Shown here one piece after another: positions 1-6,750 of a stretch of 64,000 nucleotides of DNA. Location: contig OX328104.1 in the NCBI GenBank assembly GCA_946811185.2, positions 18,545,352 through 18,609,351 on the forward strand, written 5' to 3'. The notes below the pieces were generated by a model. That model had not been told where the DNA came from, ran no database searches, and saw only the letters and a list, made by a program, of their open reading frames with translations. Both the position numbers and the translations under genes were made by a program. Each line of letters begins with the position of its first letter. The stretch's first letter is position 1. The stretch is from Hippopus hippopus (Eukaryota; Mollusca; Bivalvia; Cardiida; Cardiidae).

Positions 1-457
1 TCTTCACCATCCACAATAATATTGTCGCCTTGAATAACAACTGGTTTGTTACCAATATAGAACTTACCTTTTTGTCATATATTCCGTGGGTTTTGTCAAC
101 CTCATACTTAGTAGCAAACTTTCTTAAATACTTTTCCGCTATTTCTCCGATAAATATCGAATCCGTTTCTTCCGACGGTTTATCATAAGCTGAGATAGAA
201 GGAAAGGCTGGAAATTGTATGTTTTGTGGTAAGCTTTCTATACCCTCTTTAATAGGTTTAAGTTCTTCCGTAATCTCCCTCGCTGTAGCTTTTTGCGTTT
301 CCGTTATAGGTTTAAAAAACTTTGAAAGATCGGTTTGGAGTTGTTGTTCGCCCGTTTTCTCCGCTATTAGATTATCCCGAATATTCTTTCTCGTTTCGAG
401 ATACTCTTTTACGATTAAGTCCCTCTTTGCGGGATCCACGATTTTTAAAAAAGACAT
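1..457 (-). pseudogene. Conserved Polinton protein of unknown function, N-terminal part, runs off the left edge, frame broken
   Basis: An open frame starts at ATG 455-457 (minus) in an AT-rich start context like its neighbours and encodes a charged, helical N-terminal region (start MSFLKIVDPAKRDLIVKEYL). It stays open to the T5 run at 69-73. Beyond this run, the frame that reads as the familiar Polinton motif KFYIGNKPVVIQGDNIIVDG is a different one, so a one-base indel in the homopolymer is likely. The C-terminal part is outside the window. From memory this family is common in mollusc and cnidarian Polintons, but I know no function. The break may be a mutation or a sequencing error. Confidence 0.6.
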
Positions 458-573
458 TTTTAATTACTAAATAGTTTTTCAACTCAGTTTTCAACCTAGT
501 TTTCAACGTAATATATTACATGTCCGAGGTATCACCCATTTCACAAATACATCTACAACGGATTTCTGGCAAT

Positions 574-1251
574 CTAATATTCGAGCAGGTTGCCGTGATG
601 TTTTTCAACAAGCCTCCGAAAGGACTCCCTTTGCTCACGCCTCCCCCTTTCTATTAGACTTTCTTCGTTTTCTGAGGAAATCTTCTTCTTGATCTTGGTA
701 CGTATCTCTTCCTTCATGCATTTATATTTATCTAATTCTTCCATGATTAGTCTGAATTCATCATCAGAGATATAATTGTCGATTAAAGCTTTGGATATAT
801 GCGTTGAAACGGTATCTAACTTAGCGTCAGCTAACATTCTAATCTTTTGGTGCTTTTCTCCTTTGCTTCTACTATTTCTAACAACATACTTACCTACCAA
901 TGAAAGAAGACCGGTTCCCAAAGCCGTTGCTTCTAATGCTACTACAGCTGGAATAGCTACAACGGTAGAAAGCAAACCTATACCACCCGCACCAGCAACC
1001 ATTGTTACGGTTACCAGGACGATATCAACGTTGTCTACTATTCTAGAGGCACGAAAGTACTTTTTGGCTAGAGCTTCTCTTTCTCGAATCTCCTTCTCAA
1101 GAAACTGTTGTACTTCAGATATTTTTTGTAAACGGTAGGAATGACCTTTGTCATCCGCATGCATCTCAATCGGCGGGGCGCTCGCTGTACTTTGTTCTTT
1201 GGGTAACTGAGGGTATATTTTATTAGGATGTTTTTGATCAGTATCAGTCAT
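574..1251 (-). CDS. Conserved Polinton membrane protein with two hydrophobic helices
   Basis: This 225-residue protein has a polar N-terminus (1-38), a charged likely coiled-coil stretch (about 40-66), a glycine/alanine/valine-rich hydrophobic block (about 76-122) long enough for two membrane helices, a basic linker (123-138), and a long charged helical C-terminus (about 140-215) ending in Arg/Glu-rich sequence. The layout suggests a hairpin membrane protein of the virion or of the assembly site. From memory, similar proteins recur beside the minor capsid genes of bivalve Polintons; no enzymatic motif is visible. The start fits an upstream AT-rich motif shared with the gene at 1677-2264. It lies in a run of minus-strand virion genes, 23 bases after the broken gene at 1275-1654. 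Confidence 0.75.
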   Translation of the reverse strand: MTDTDQKHPNKIYPQLPKEQSTASAPPIEMHADDKGHSYRLQKISEVQQFLEKEIREREALAKKYFRASRIVDNVDIVLVTVTMVAGAGGIGLLSTVVAIPAVVALEATALGTGLLSLVGKYVVRNSRSKGEKHQKIRMLADAKLDTVSTHISKALIDNYISDDEFRLIMEELDKYKCMKEEIRTKIKKKISSENEESLIERGRREQRESFRRLVEKHHGNLLEY

Positions 1252-1283
1252 TTTATTAAACTACTATTTTTTGTTTATGCCAA
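1252..1283 (-). promoter_or_regulatory. AT-rich promoter-like motif upstream of the membrane protein gene
   Basis: Read on the minus strand, the bases before the start are ATAAACAAAAAATAGT, then a short spacer, then ATAAAATG including the start codon. The same pattern, ATAAATAAAAAATAGT plus spacer plus ATAAAATG, precedes the gene starting at 2264. Two independent starts sharing a 16-base block at the same distance suggests a late-type viral promoter. It overlaps the stop codon of the preceding gene (1275-1277). Confidence 0.45.
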
Positions 1284-1654
1284 ATATTTCAGATAGCAGA
1301 TTAACTCTCCCTCAGGTATTTCGATCGGATTTCGCGAGACATTATAAATGTGGACTGAGATATCATCAGCCTCACTATCAAGATGCGTTCCATTAAGAAT
1401 TGTTAAACTATCTTTCCATTTATTACTAACAGATATCACTACAACCCCTCGTGTAGTTATATAACCAAATCCTAGCGAAACTCTCGTGCCATCACGAGGA
1501 GGAATCTTGATAGTTACTTGTGAGTATATTTTCCATTTTAGAGGATCACGCTTTAAGGGAGGAAATCTTACTCCCTCTTAATGAGGTTTCCAAAATACCT
1601 CCTCCCATGTTGGGCGAAGATATTAGACTTTATACCGAACTTATGAACCTCCAT
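1275..1654 (-). pseudogene. Small Polinton gene with dUTPase-like beta-fold look, broken by a frameshift
   Basis: On the minus strand an ATG at 1652-1654 opens a 28-codon frame that stops at TAA 1568-1570. A second frame, beginning around 1570, stays open for about 98 codons to TAA 1275-1277 and has protein-like character, with blocks LGFGYITTRGVVVISVSN, HLDSEADDISVHIYNVS and NPIEIPEGELICYL. The alternating hydrophobic strands and the final G-x-x-I/L-C-Y-L pattern resemble the trimeric dUTPase beta barrel, but no clear catalytic motif was confirmed, so function is uncertain. A one-base deletion (or two-base insertion) near 1568-1575 explains the split. It sits between the membrane protein and the minor virion protein, 22 bases from the latter, with the same strand and spacing as intact neighbours. 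Confidence 0.5.
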
Positions 1655-1676
1655 TTTAATATAGAATTATATTAGT

Positions 1677-2264
1677 TTATAATATAGCTCCTAAGATAGG
1701 GATATTAGCGAATGGACTATTAGGTCCGAGTAAAAGTCCTCTTCCATCATACATTTTTCCTCCTTGCTTTAGATACAACCCGTCACCAACACGAGATAAT
1801 CCTTTACCTTTGTATGGTTTTAAGTATAATCCACATCCATCAGTTTCAACTTGACACACACTTCCTCCTTTTTTAAGGTAAAGACCCGCCCCCATCGCTT
1901 TTTGTACGCCCGTTTGAGCTAATCCAGAAAGAGCACCAACACCTAGAGCAGGTAAAACGGTTTTTGCGAGCATCGGCAAAGCTCTAGCAGCTAACCCAGC
2001 TAACATTCCGAGAAAACCCCCTTCTATTTTCGAGTTATGTTTAAGTTGTCTCGCAGACATTCTAATAGTTATACCCCTATCACCCTCATAGGCTTTAGCC
2101 ATTTTCTTCGCTTGTGAATCGGTAATTGCTAAAACATCATTACCGCGTAAATCTTCGTGACCTAAACGAATACTTGTTGCTGAACAACCGGCTTTAACAG
2201 CATGTTGAAGCTTTCCCTTTTGCCCTTCCGATATATTTACTTTAACATTAGTGTAACGCGACAT
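1677..2264 (-). CDS. Minor virion protein resembling adenovirus pX/pVI, with a predicted adenain cleavage site
   Basis: This 195-residue protein has a basic N-terminal half (1-78), a hydrophobic, probably membrane-active segment (about 84-122, rich in Leu/Ala/Gly), and a C-terminal part with repeated G-x-GLYLK motifs near 126, 143 and 161 and a variant near 175, ending hydrophobically (NIPILGAIL). At 80-84 the sequence IEGG-F fits the adenoviral protease consensus (M/I/L)-x-G-G-x, placed exactly before the hydrophobic segment. That is the arrangement expected of a pVI/pX-like precursor matured by the adenain encoded at 5354-5770. The assignment to pX/pVI is by layout, not proven homology. It is flanked by capsid genes on the same strand. 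Confidence 0.6.
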   Translation of the reverse strand: MSRYTNVKVNISEGQKGKLQHAVKAGCSATSIRLGHEDLRGNDVLAITDSQAKKMAKAYEGDRGITIRMSARQLKHNSKIEGGFLGMLAGLAARALPMLAKTVLPALGVGALSGLAQTGVQKAMGAGLYLKKGGSVCQVETDGCGLYLKPYKGKGLSRVGDGLYLKQGGKMYDGRGLLLGPNSPFANIPILGAIL

Positions 2265-2295
2265 TTTATATATAACTATTTTTTATTTATCCCAC
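2265..2295 (-). promoter_or_regulatory. AT-rich promoter-like motif upstream of the minor virion protein gene
   Basis: Minus-strand sequence ATAAATAAAAAATAGT, spacer, then ATAAAATG at the start codon. It matches the motif at 1252-1283 almost base for base, although the proteins that follow are unrelated, which argues for a shared regulatory signal. Confidence 0.45.
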
Positions 2296-2341
2296 ACGAG
2301 CGACGACCTCGGACTCCCTCGGGTGACGAGTCACCTCGCTT
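2290..2341. repeat. GC-rich patch at the 3' end of the penton-like gene
   Basis: A GC-rich island (core GCGACGACCTCGGACTCCCT) in otherwise AT-rich viral DNA. It supplies the last codons and the stop (TGA, minus, 2331-2333) of the penton-like gene. It shares the motif CGACCTCG/CGAGGTCG with GC-rich patches at 6706-6748, 7646-7815 and 8965-9070. Confidence 0.5.
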
Positions 2342-3107
2342 CTCTAATATGAAACCTAATCGTTAAATTTTCGCCTCTAAGATTTAGTAAATTACCATCT
2401 TGATCCGTAATATTTACCTCTAGGTTATGTATTTCATCTAATGTTATTGGTAAGTATACTAAATTAACTGGTGACTCTATTATCTTATATCCAGGCGCAA
2501 CGTCAGGGAAAAAAGAGTAAATAGTGTTTTTTGTTGAACCATTAACGTAACTTACCGAAATAATATCTATGTTAACGAGCAAACTATTTATGCTAAGAAT
2601 GTTCACTACATTCTCCGACTCGTGAAATCCTCGCGTGTATTTAGCGCGAGTAAATCCTAATACTTTAGCGAGAGATCCCGGTTGATTAAAATCTACTTGG
2701 TAGCCATCTTCTAGAGTAAGAACAGACTTTAGGGTATTAGTGTTTGCAGAAAGGTTAATAGGATACTCTTCGTTAACTCTATCATAATGACCCTTTTTTC
2801 TCATTTCCTGCTGAATTGTATCATTAATGTCAACAAGGTCATAACTTCCTTCAGGTATTTTTATTTTAATCCATGAGGCGCCATTGTCCGGAGAATAAAC
2901 TAATGTGTTGTTCGTTTCATCAATGTTTGGAAAAGAGTAGTAAGTTTCGAGGTTTACTAAAGCTATTTCGTATACTTTATCCTTTTCAAGCTGAATCGGA
3001 GGATTAAACCTCGTTCTAAAACGCGTTTTGTTATCGCTTACGATGATTTGAAGCGACGTTTTGTGTTCCGTATTTCTTACTATCTTTTTTAAAAGATCTA
3101 TGTCCAT
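2331..3107 (-). CDS. Penton-like minor capsid protein
   Basis: A 258-residue protein rich in beta-strand patterns, with no signal peptide and no membrane helix. It has the N-terminal block SLQIIVSDNKTRFRTRFNPP followed by a typical Polinton motif YEIALVNLETYYSFPNI, then a central region with LGFTRAKYTRGFHESENVVN, and a C-terminus NLTIRFHIREAR. Polintons and adintoviruses encode a single-jelly-roll minor capsid protein (penton equivalent) of this size and position next to the packaging ATPase. It would form the icosahedral vertices and anchor the fiber. The start lies 23 bases after the ATPase stop on the same strand. Its last residues come from a GC-rich patch, so the natural C-terminus may have been altered. 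Confidence 0.75.
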   Translation of the reverse strand: MDIDLLKKIVRNTEHKTSLQIIVSDNKTRFRTRFNPPIQLEKDKVYEIALVNLETYYSFPNIDETNNTLVYSPDNGASWIKIKIPEGSYDLVDINDTIQQEMRKKGHYDRVNEEYPINLSANTNTLKSVLTLEDGYQVDFNQPGSLAKVLGFTRAKYTRGFHESENVVNILSINSLLVNIDIISVSYVNGSTKNTIYSFFPDVAPGYKIIESPVNLVYLPITLDEIHNLEVNITDQDGNLLNLRGENLTIRFHIREAR

Positions 3108-3130
3108 CTTTTAAAAGGCGAAAAGATTCT

Positions 3131-3913
3131 TTAAACCGACCTCGGTATATAGAAATTATCAAAACCGTTTCTATACTTCCCATCATGCTTTTTACTCGTT
3201 AAGTCAATGATGGCAAAGCCGAATGGTTTTTCCCACGCCTTTTGACAGAATTTTCTGAACTCGTCCTTAGGCATATCGTCACCCACGTGGTCGTTATAAA
3301 TATGGTTAATGTTTTTTAGGTCTTGCGAAAAGAGACAGATAAAATTGGCGTTCTCTCTGATGGTTTGCCTCGGTAGTCTAAAGTAATTTTGTGAGAGGTA
3401 AAAACAGTCGACGTTACTATGCCTTCCTCGAACGTAATAACACTCGCATTTATTCTGCCTCTCTAAAAGCAGGTCGTCGAAGATGATCAGGTTTTTATTT
3501 TCCAAGTTTAACTCTCTCGGATCGGGCACATCGCTCGCATTCTCGAAGAAGTTGCAATCTATATCCGATTTATTTTTAATCGTTTTAATCCATTTTTCGA
3601 CTAAAGCCGTCGGTACAATGTTCTGTTCTTGTATCTCATCACGCATGTTAAACAACCTAAAGATACATTCTTTCGGTAGTTTTTCTTCAAAAGCCTTTTT
3701 TAGTATTCGGTATTCAGGTTGAAAAAGGCTTTTTCCGAAAACGCTCAAATCGTTGTAATCAAGCCAACCTGGTCTGAGTAAAAGGTTTAACAATAAAGTA
3801 GTTTTACCGCATCCCGATTTGCCTATAATTAAACCTCTGATACTTCTCGGTAAAAGGGGGTGATTAAATCTCTTTGATACTACTTCATTCCATGACAAGT
3901 TTATAATATCCAT
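3131..3913 (-). CDS. FtsK/HerA (A32-type) genome-packaging ATPase
   Basis: A 260-residue P-loop ATPase. Walker A is GKSGCGKTT (31-39), Walker B is NLIIFDDLL (141-149), and the conserved follow-on RGRHSNVDCFYLSQNYFRLP (162-181) is typical of the A32 family of double-jelly-roll viruses. It would use ATP to drive viral DNA into the preformed capsid. Length and motif spacing fit the family and all key residues look present, so this gene appears intact. It diverges from the PLA2 gene across only 26 bases and is followed on the same strand by the penton-like gene. Confidence 0.9.
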   Translation of the reverse strand: MDIINLSWNEVVSKRFNHPLLPRSIRGLIIGKSGCGKTTLLLNLLLRPGWLDYNDLSVFGKSLFQPEYRILKKAFEEKLPKECIFRLFNMRDEIQEQNIVPTALVEKWIKTIKNKSDIDCNFFENASDVPDPRELNLENKNLIIFDDLLLERQNKCECYYVRGRHSNVDCFYLSQNYFRLPRQTIRENANFICLFSQDLKNINHIYNDHVGDDMPKDEFRKFCQKAWEKPFGFAIIDLTSKKHDGKYRNGFDNFYIPRSV

Positions 3914-3939
3914 TTTCTATTTAACTTTTATTATTTTAT
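3914..3939. promoter_or_regulatory. Divergent promoter gap between ATPase and PLA2 genes
   Basis: Only 26 bases, almost all A/T, separate the start codons of the two diverging genes, so it must hold, or adjoin, the start signals for both directions. It contains TATTATTTTAT before the plus-strand ATG and AAATAGAAA before the minus-strand ATG. Confidence 0.5.
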
Positions 3940-4455
3940 ATGAAAAAGATGTACTGCGTTAAGTGTAAGAGACGTACCGATACGAAAGATGTAAGCTACG
4001 TGGTCAGTAAAAATAACAGGAATATGAAGCGTGGGAAATGCGTGGTTTGCGGGATAACTAAAACCCAATTTGTATCGTCCGCGAGGGGCGGATCCTTGCT
4101 AAACAAAGTCATAAACAACATGCCTTTCGAAATGCATCTACCAGGTCATAATTTTACGGGACCCGGTACTAAGCTGAAGAAAAGACTCAACCCCGATTTA
4201 ACGCCGAAGAAGTGGAGCAAACCGATCAACCGCGTTGATAAGGCCGCTTACAACCACGATGTTTGTTATCTTAAGCACAATGACAAAGCCACGAGAAACG
4301 CGGTGTGTGACAAGAATATGTTGGCGGAACTGGATGGTATTTACAACCCCTCTATTAGAGAAAAGATGGAACGGGGTTTGGTAAGTAGACTCATAGGTAC
4401 GAAGATGCAGTTCGGAATGGGGGCTCGTTCTGTGATAAAAAAAACCAGAAAATGA
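3940..4455 (+). CDS. Zinc-ribbon plus parvovirus-type phospholipase A2 protein
   Basis: A 171-residue protein. The N-terminus carries a CxxC pair at 6-9 and another at 34-37, a zinc ribbon. After a basic RGG linker (49-51) comes the phospholipase A2 core: calcium loop with GPGTKL (74-79), catalytic helix RVDKAAYNHDVCY (98-110) with His106-Asp107, and a downstream CD motif (123-124). In parvoviruses such a domain breaches the endosomal membrane during entry, and the same role is likely here. SARGG-S (47-52) is close to an adenain cleavage site but has Ala where Met/Ile/Leu is expected. The stop codon (4453-4455) overlaps the integrase start as ATGA, and an A8 run lies just before it. Confidence 0.85.
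   Translation: MKKMYCVKCKRRTDTKDVSYVVSKNNRNMKRGKCVVCGITKTQFVSSARGGSLLNKVINNMPFEMHLPGHNFTGPGTKLKKRLNPDLTPKKWSKPINRVDKAAYNHDVCYLKHNDKATRNAVCDKNMLAELDGIYNPSIREKMERGLVSRLIGTKMQFGMGARSVIKKTRK
4437..4443 (+). promoter_or_regulatory. Possible -1 ribosomal slippery heptamer A_AAA_AAA
   Basis: In the PLA2 frame the codons read ATA AAA AAA ACC at 4435-4446, giving a canonical slippery A AAA AAA within the A8 run 4437-4444. The integrase frame is exactly -1 and stays open from this run to the integrase ATG at 4452. The PLA2 stop follows nine bases later. Whether it is used, or is simply a homopolymer indel in a formerly fused gene, cannot be told here. Confidence 0.3.
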
Positions 4456-5351
4456 CAACTCTGGCGGAGGAATTGCACAAACCCGTAAGACGAAGATTTA
4501 AAAAGAGGAGGGTTATAGTGAACGGTATCGATAGTATATGGGCCGCGGATTTAGTCGACATGCGCGCTTTTTCTAAGTATAATCGGGGCAATAATTATCT
4601 TCTCGCTGTGATCGACATCTTTTCGAAGTACGGGTGGTTGGTCCCATTGAAAAACAAGACAGGCAAGGTGACGGCAGAAGCGTTTAAAGCTATTTTTAAG
4701 GAAAGAAAGCCAGAGAAATTGTGGGTCGATGAAGGTCGGGAGTTTTACAACAAAGACGTAAAAGCGTTGGTTCAATTGTATTCCACACAAAACGAAGAGA
4801 AATCTAGCGTCGTTGAACGATGGATTAGAACGATGAAGGAGAAGATGTGGAAGTATTTCTCCGCCAACTCCACGAACGTTTACATCGATGTCTTGCAGGA
4901 TCTCGTTAAGGAGTATAATAATACTATCCATTCCTCTATTAAAATGACGCCGGTAGAGGCTAGTAAGAAAGAGAATGAAACTACGGTTTGGAGAAACCTT
5001 TACCCTCATAGTGGTGAAGAAAAAGCACCTAAGTTTTCCGTGGGAGATAGGGTAAGGAAAGCAAAAAAGAAAAGGACCTTTTAGAAGGGTTATACGACGA
5101 GATGGACGGAAGAGGTTTTTATAGTTTCCGAAGTAAAACATACATCGCCTATAACGTATAGTATTAAGGATCTTAATGGAGAAGAAATAGAAGGCGCATT
5201 TTATGAACCCGAACTTCAGAAAACTACCCAAGAGACGTTTAGGATAGAAAAGGTTATTAAAAAACAGAAAGATAAATCCCTCGTAAAGTGGAAAGGCTAT
5301 TCCGACGAGTTTAATTCTTGGGTCGATAATAAGAATATCGAGCAGTTCTAA
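4452..5351 (+). pseudogene. Retroviral-type DDE integrase with C-terminal chromodomain, interrupted by an in-frame amber codon
   Basis: The frame runs 299 codons with one internal TAG at 5082-5084 (codon 211). Before it lie the rve-type catalytic core: Asp33 in WAADLVDM, Asp93 in LWVDEG, Glu122 in VVERWIRTMK, and the motif YNNTIHSSIKMTPVEA. After it, in the same frame, comes an SH3-like region and a chromodomain (about 263-299) with VKWKGYSDEFNSWVD. Chromodomain integrases insert Polinton DNA and may read histone marks. The open part before the stop would yield a protein with core but no chromodomain. Given frameshifts in two neighbouring genes, decay is the likelier reading; readthrough is possible. 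Its start overlaps the PLA2 stop by ATGA, and its own end is two bases before the protease start. Confidence 0.85.
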
Positions 5352-5353
5352 AA

Positions 5354-5770
5354 ATGGCAAATATTTCGATCGACCACGTAATTTTACCCAATAAACCGTT
5401 GAGCAATTTCGAATTGGAAGATGCGGTGAAAAGATTAAAGATTCCTTATTTTAGAGGAGTTTTTTTACTAGATACATTACCGAGAAAACCTAGTAAAAAG
5501 GAATGCGGTATAGTAAACTTCGATAAAAGCGGTGGACCCGGTACACATTGGGTCGCTTGGTATAAAAACGGTAAGACTAAGATTTATTTCGACAGTTACG
5601 GCGTACAACCCCCCATTGAAATTCGAGAGTATTTAAAAAGCCAGATACAGTACAATACCGATCAATTTCATGGAGTGGGACAAGTATTTTGCGGTCATTT
5701 ATGCTTATACATTCTAAAAGAGTTATCCCGCGGGAAGGCGTTTCAAAACGTTTTAAATAAACTCTTTTAG
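5354..5770 (+). CDS. Adenain-like maturation cysteine protease
   Basis: A 138-residue protease of the adenovirus C5/Ulp1 fold. The catalytic series is visible in order: His65 in GTHWVAWY, Asp80 in IYFDSYG, the oxyanion Gln110 in GVGQ, and the nucleophile Cys113 in VFCGHLCLYIL. It is shorter than adenovirus adenain (about 200 residues) but usual for Polintons. It would cut virion precursors after (M/I/L)-x-G-G or (M/I/L)-x-G-x; a matching site exists in the minor virion protein at 1677-2264. It begins two bases after the integrase end and stops seven bases before the fiber start, so these genes probably share a transcript. Confidence 0.88.
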   Translation: MANISIDHVILPNKPLSNFELEDAVKRLKIPYFRGVFLLDTLPRKPSKKECGIVNFDKSGGPGTHWVAWYKNGKTKIYFDSYGVQPPIEIREYLKSQIQYNTDQFHGVGQVFCGHLCLYILKELSRGKAFQNVLNKLF

Positions 5771-5777
5771 TATTAAA

Positions 5778-6677
5778 ATGCCCGTTGACAAATTCGGAAG
5801 AATGAAAGGTGATAGTGGCACAATCGGTGATGGTGTGTCACTCGCTTACGTGAACAATAACTTTTTACGCGTGGATGGAACGACCGCTGTTACTGGTTCT
5901 ATAGACATGAATGGTAATACATTAACGAGGGTTAGTAACCCGGTAAATTCGCACGACGTGGCGACTAAGGATTACGTGGATGGAACTTCAAGTGGGGGGT
6001 GGATAAAAGAAAACGGGGGGTATCAGGCACTCGGATTTATAAATATGGGTTTCAACGAGATACGAAATGTTAAGGAACCTAAAGAACCTAGTGAAGTTGC
6101 TACTAAGAAGTATGTTGACAACTTCGATCGAGCCTTCGTTAATAAAGATGGAAGGTGGTATCAGGCAGTTGATGAAATCTCTATGGCAGGACGGGTAATT
6201 AACAATCTCGGACCCCCTTTGAGATTCGATCAGGCTGCTAGTAAGTTTTACGTAGATACCACCCTAGATAAAAAGATAGAAAAAATACATCCTGTTATAA
6301 CCCTGTTTGCAGAAGAAAACGGACCTCTTAGAAACGGTAATTTCGAATTTTCATTCGGTAATGGTAATTCTGGAAGAAAGCATGGTTTGGGTGGTTATTG
6401 TATGAGTGCGGGTGGAAGAATCATAAGGGGAAGTATATCAGTCGTAAGGGAGGATCCTAATCTGCCTGGAGATGAGCTTAACATTAATATAACGATAGGC
6501 GGTAGAGAGCAGGTTAATTCCCCTATTTACAAATTAGCATACAATGATTGGGGCACGGTCATTTTTGATACGCCAATGGGGCTAAGAGGAGGTGACGTCA
6601 TAAATTTTATCTCGAGGTCAGACAGTCGTAATGTAGCACACGCTTATATATCTATCTTGATAGAATTAGATTTATAA
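5778..6677 (+). CDS. Fiber protein with phage-tail-like repeats and a globular head
   Basis: A 299-residue protein. Three N-terminal repeats of about 40 residues each end in an ATKxYVD-type motif (VATKDYVD near 62-69, VATKKYVD near 107-114, AASKFYVD near 152-159) preceded by a short beta motif such as GSIDMNGNTLTRVSNP. This is the repeat style of bacteriophage tail fibers and of trimeric fiber shafts. Residues from about 168 form a beta-rich C-terminal domain ending ISILIELDL, the likely receptor-binding head. Next to penton-type and protease genes it is best read as the Polinton fiber. Its stop codon lies inside a perfect hairpin. Intact as far as can be seen. Confidence 0.75.
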   Translation: MPVDKFGRMKGDSGTIGDGVSLAYVNNNFLRVDGTTAVTGSIDMNGNTLTRVSNPVNSHDVATKDYVDGTSSGGWIKENGGYQALGFINMGFNEIRNVKEPKEPSEVATKKYVDNFDRAFVNKDGRWYQAVDEISMAGRVINNLGPPLRFDQAASKFYVDTTLDKKIEKIHPVITLFAEENGPLRNGNFEFSFGNGNSGRKHGLGGYCMSAGGRIIRGSISVVREDPNLPGDELNINITIGGREQVNSPIYKLAYNDWGTVIFDTPMGLRGGDVINFISRSDSRNVAHAYISILIELDL

Positions 6678-6707
6678 AAATATAACTTCAAGCAAGTTAT
6701 ATTTTTA
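6675..6707. terminator. Perfect 14-bp hairpin between convergent genes
   Basis: TAAAAATATAACTT (6675-6688), a five-base loop CAAGC, and the exact complement AAGTTATATTTTTA (6694-6707). The fiber stop codon TAA is the first three bases of the stem. It separates the convergent fiber and TBP-like genes (fiber stop 6677, TBP-like stop 6751) and, being symmetric, could end transcripts from both directions. Mimiviruses and virophages are known to end transcripts at such hairpins. Confidence 0.6.
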
Positions 6708-6748
6708 CGCTTGGTGTCGCGAGGTCGTCACCCGATGATCGGCCCCTA
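6706..6748. repeat. GC-rich patch between fiber and TBP-like genes
   Basis: A short GC-rich island (core GTGTCGCGAGGTCGTCACCC) in AT-rich intergenic DNA, directly after the hairpin. The core CGCGAGGTCGT is the reverse complement of ACGACCTCGCG inside the insert at 7646-7815. Confidence 0.45.
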
Positions 6749-6750
6749 CT

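Noticed and set aside
776..1138. 120-residue plus-strand frame
   Set aside because: Shadow of the minus-strand membrane protein gene.
4551..5360. 269-residue frame on the minus strand opposite the integrase
   Set aside because: Shadow frame; the plus strand carries the integrase motifs and the start of the protease.
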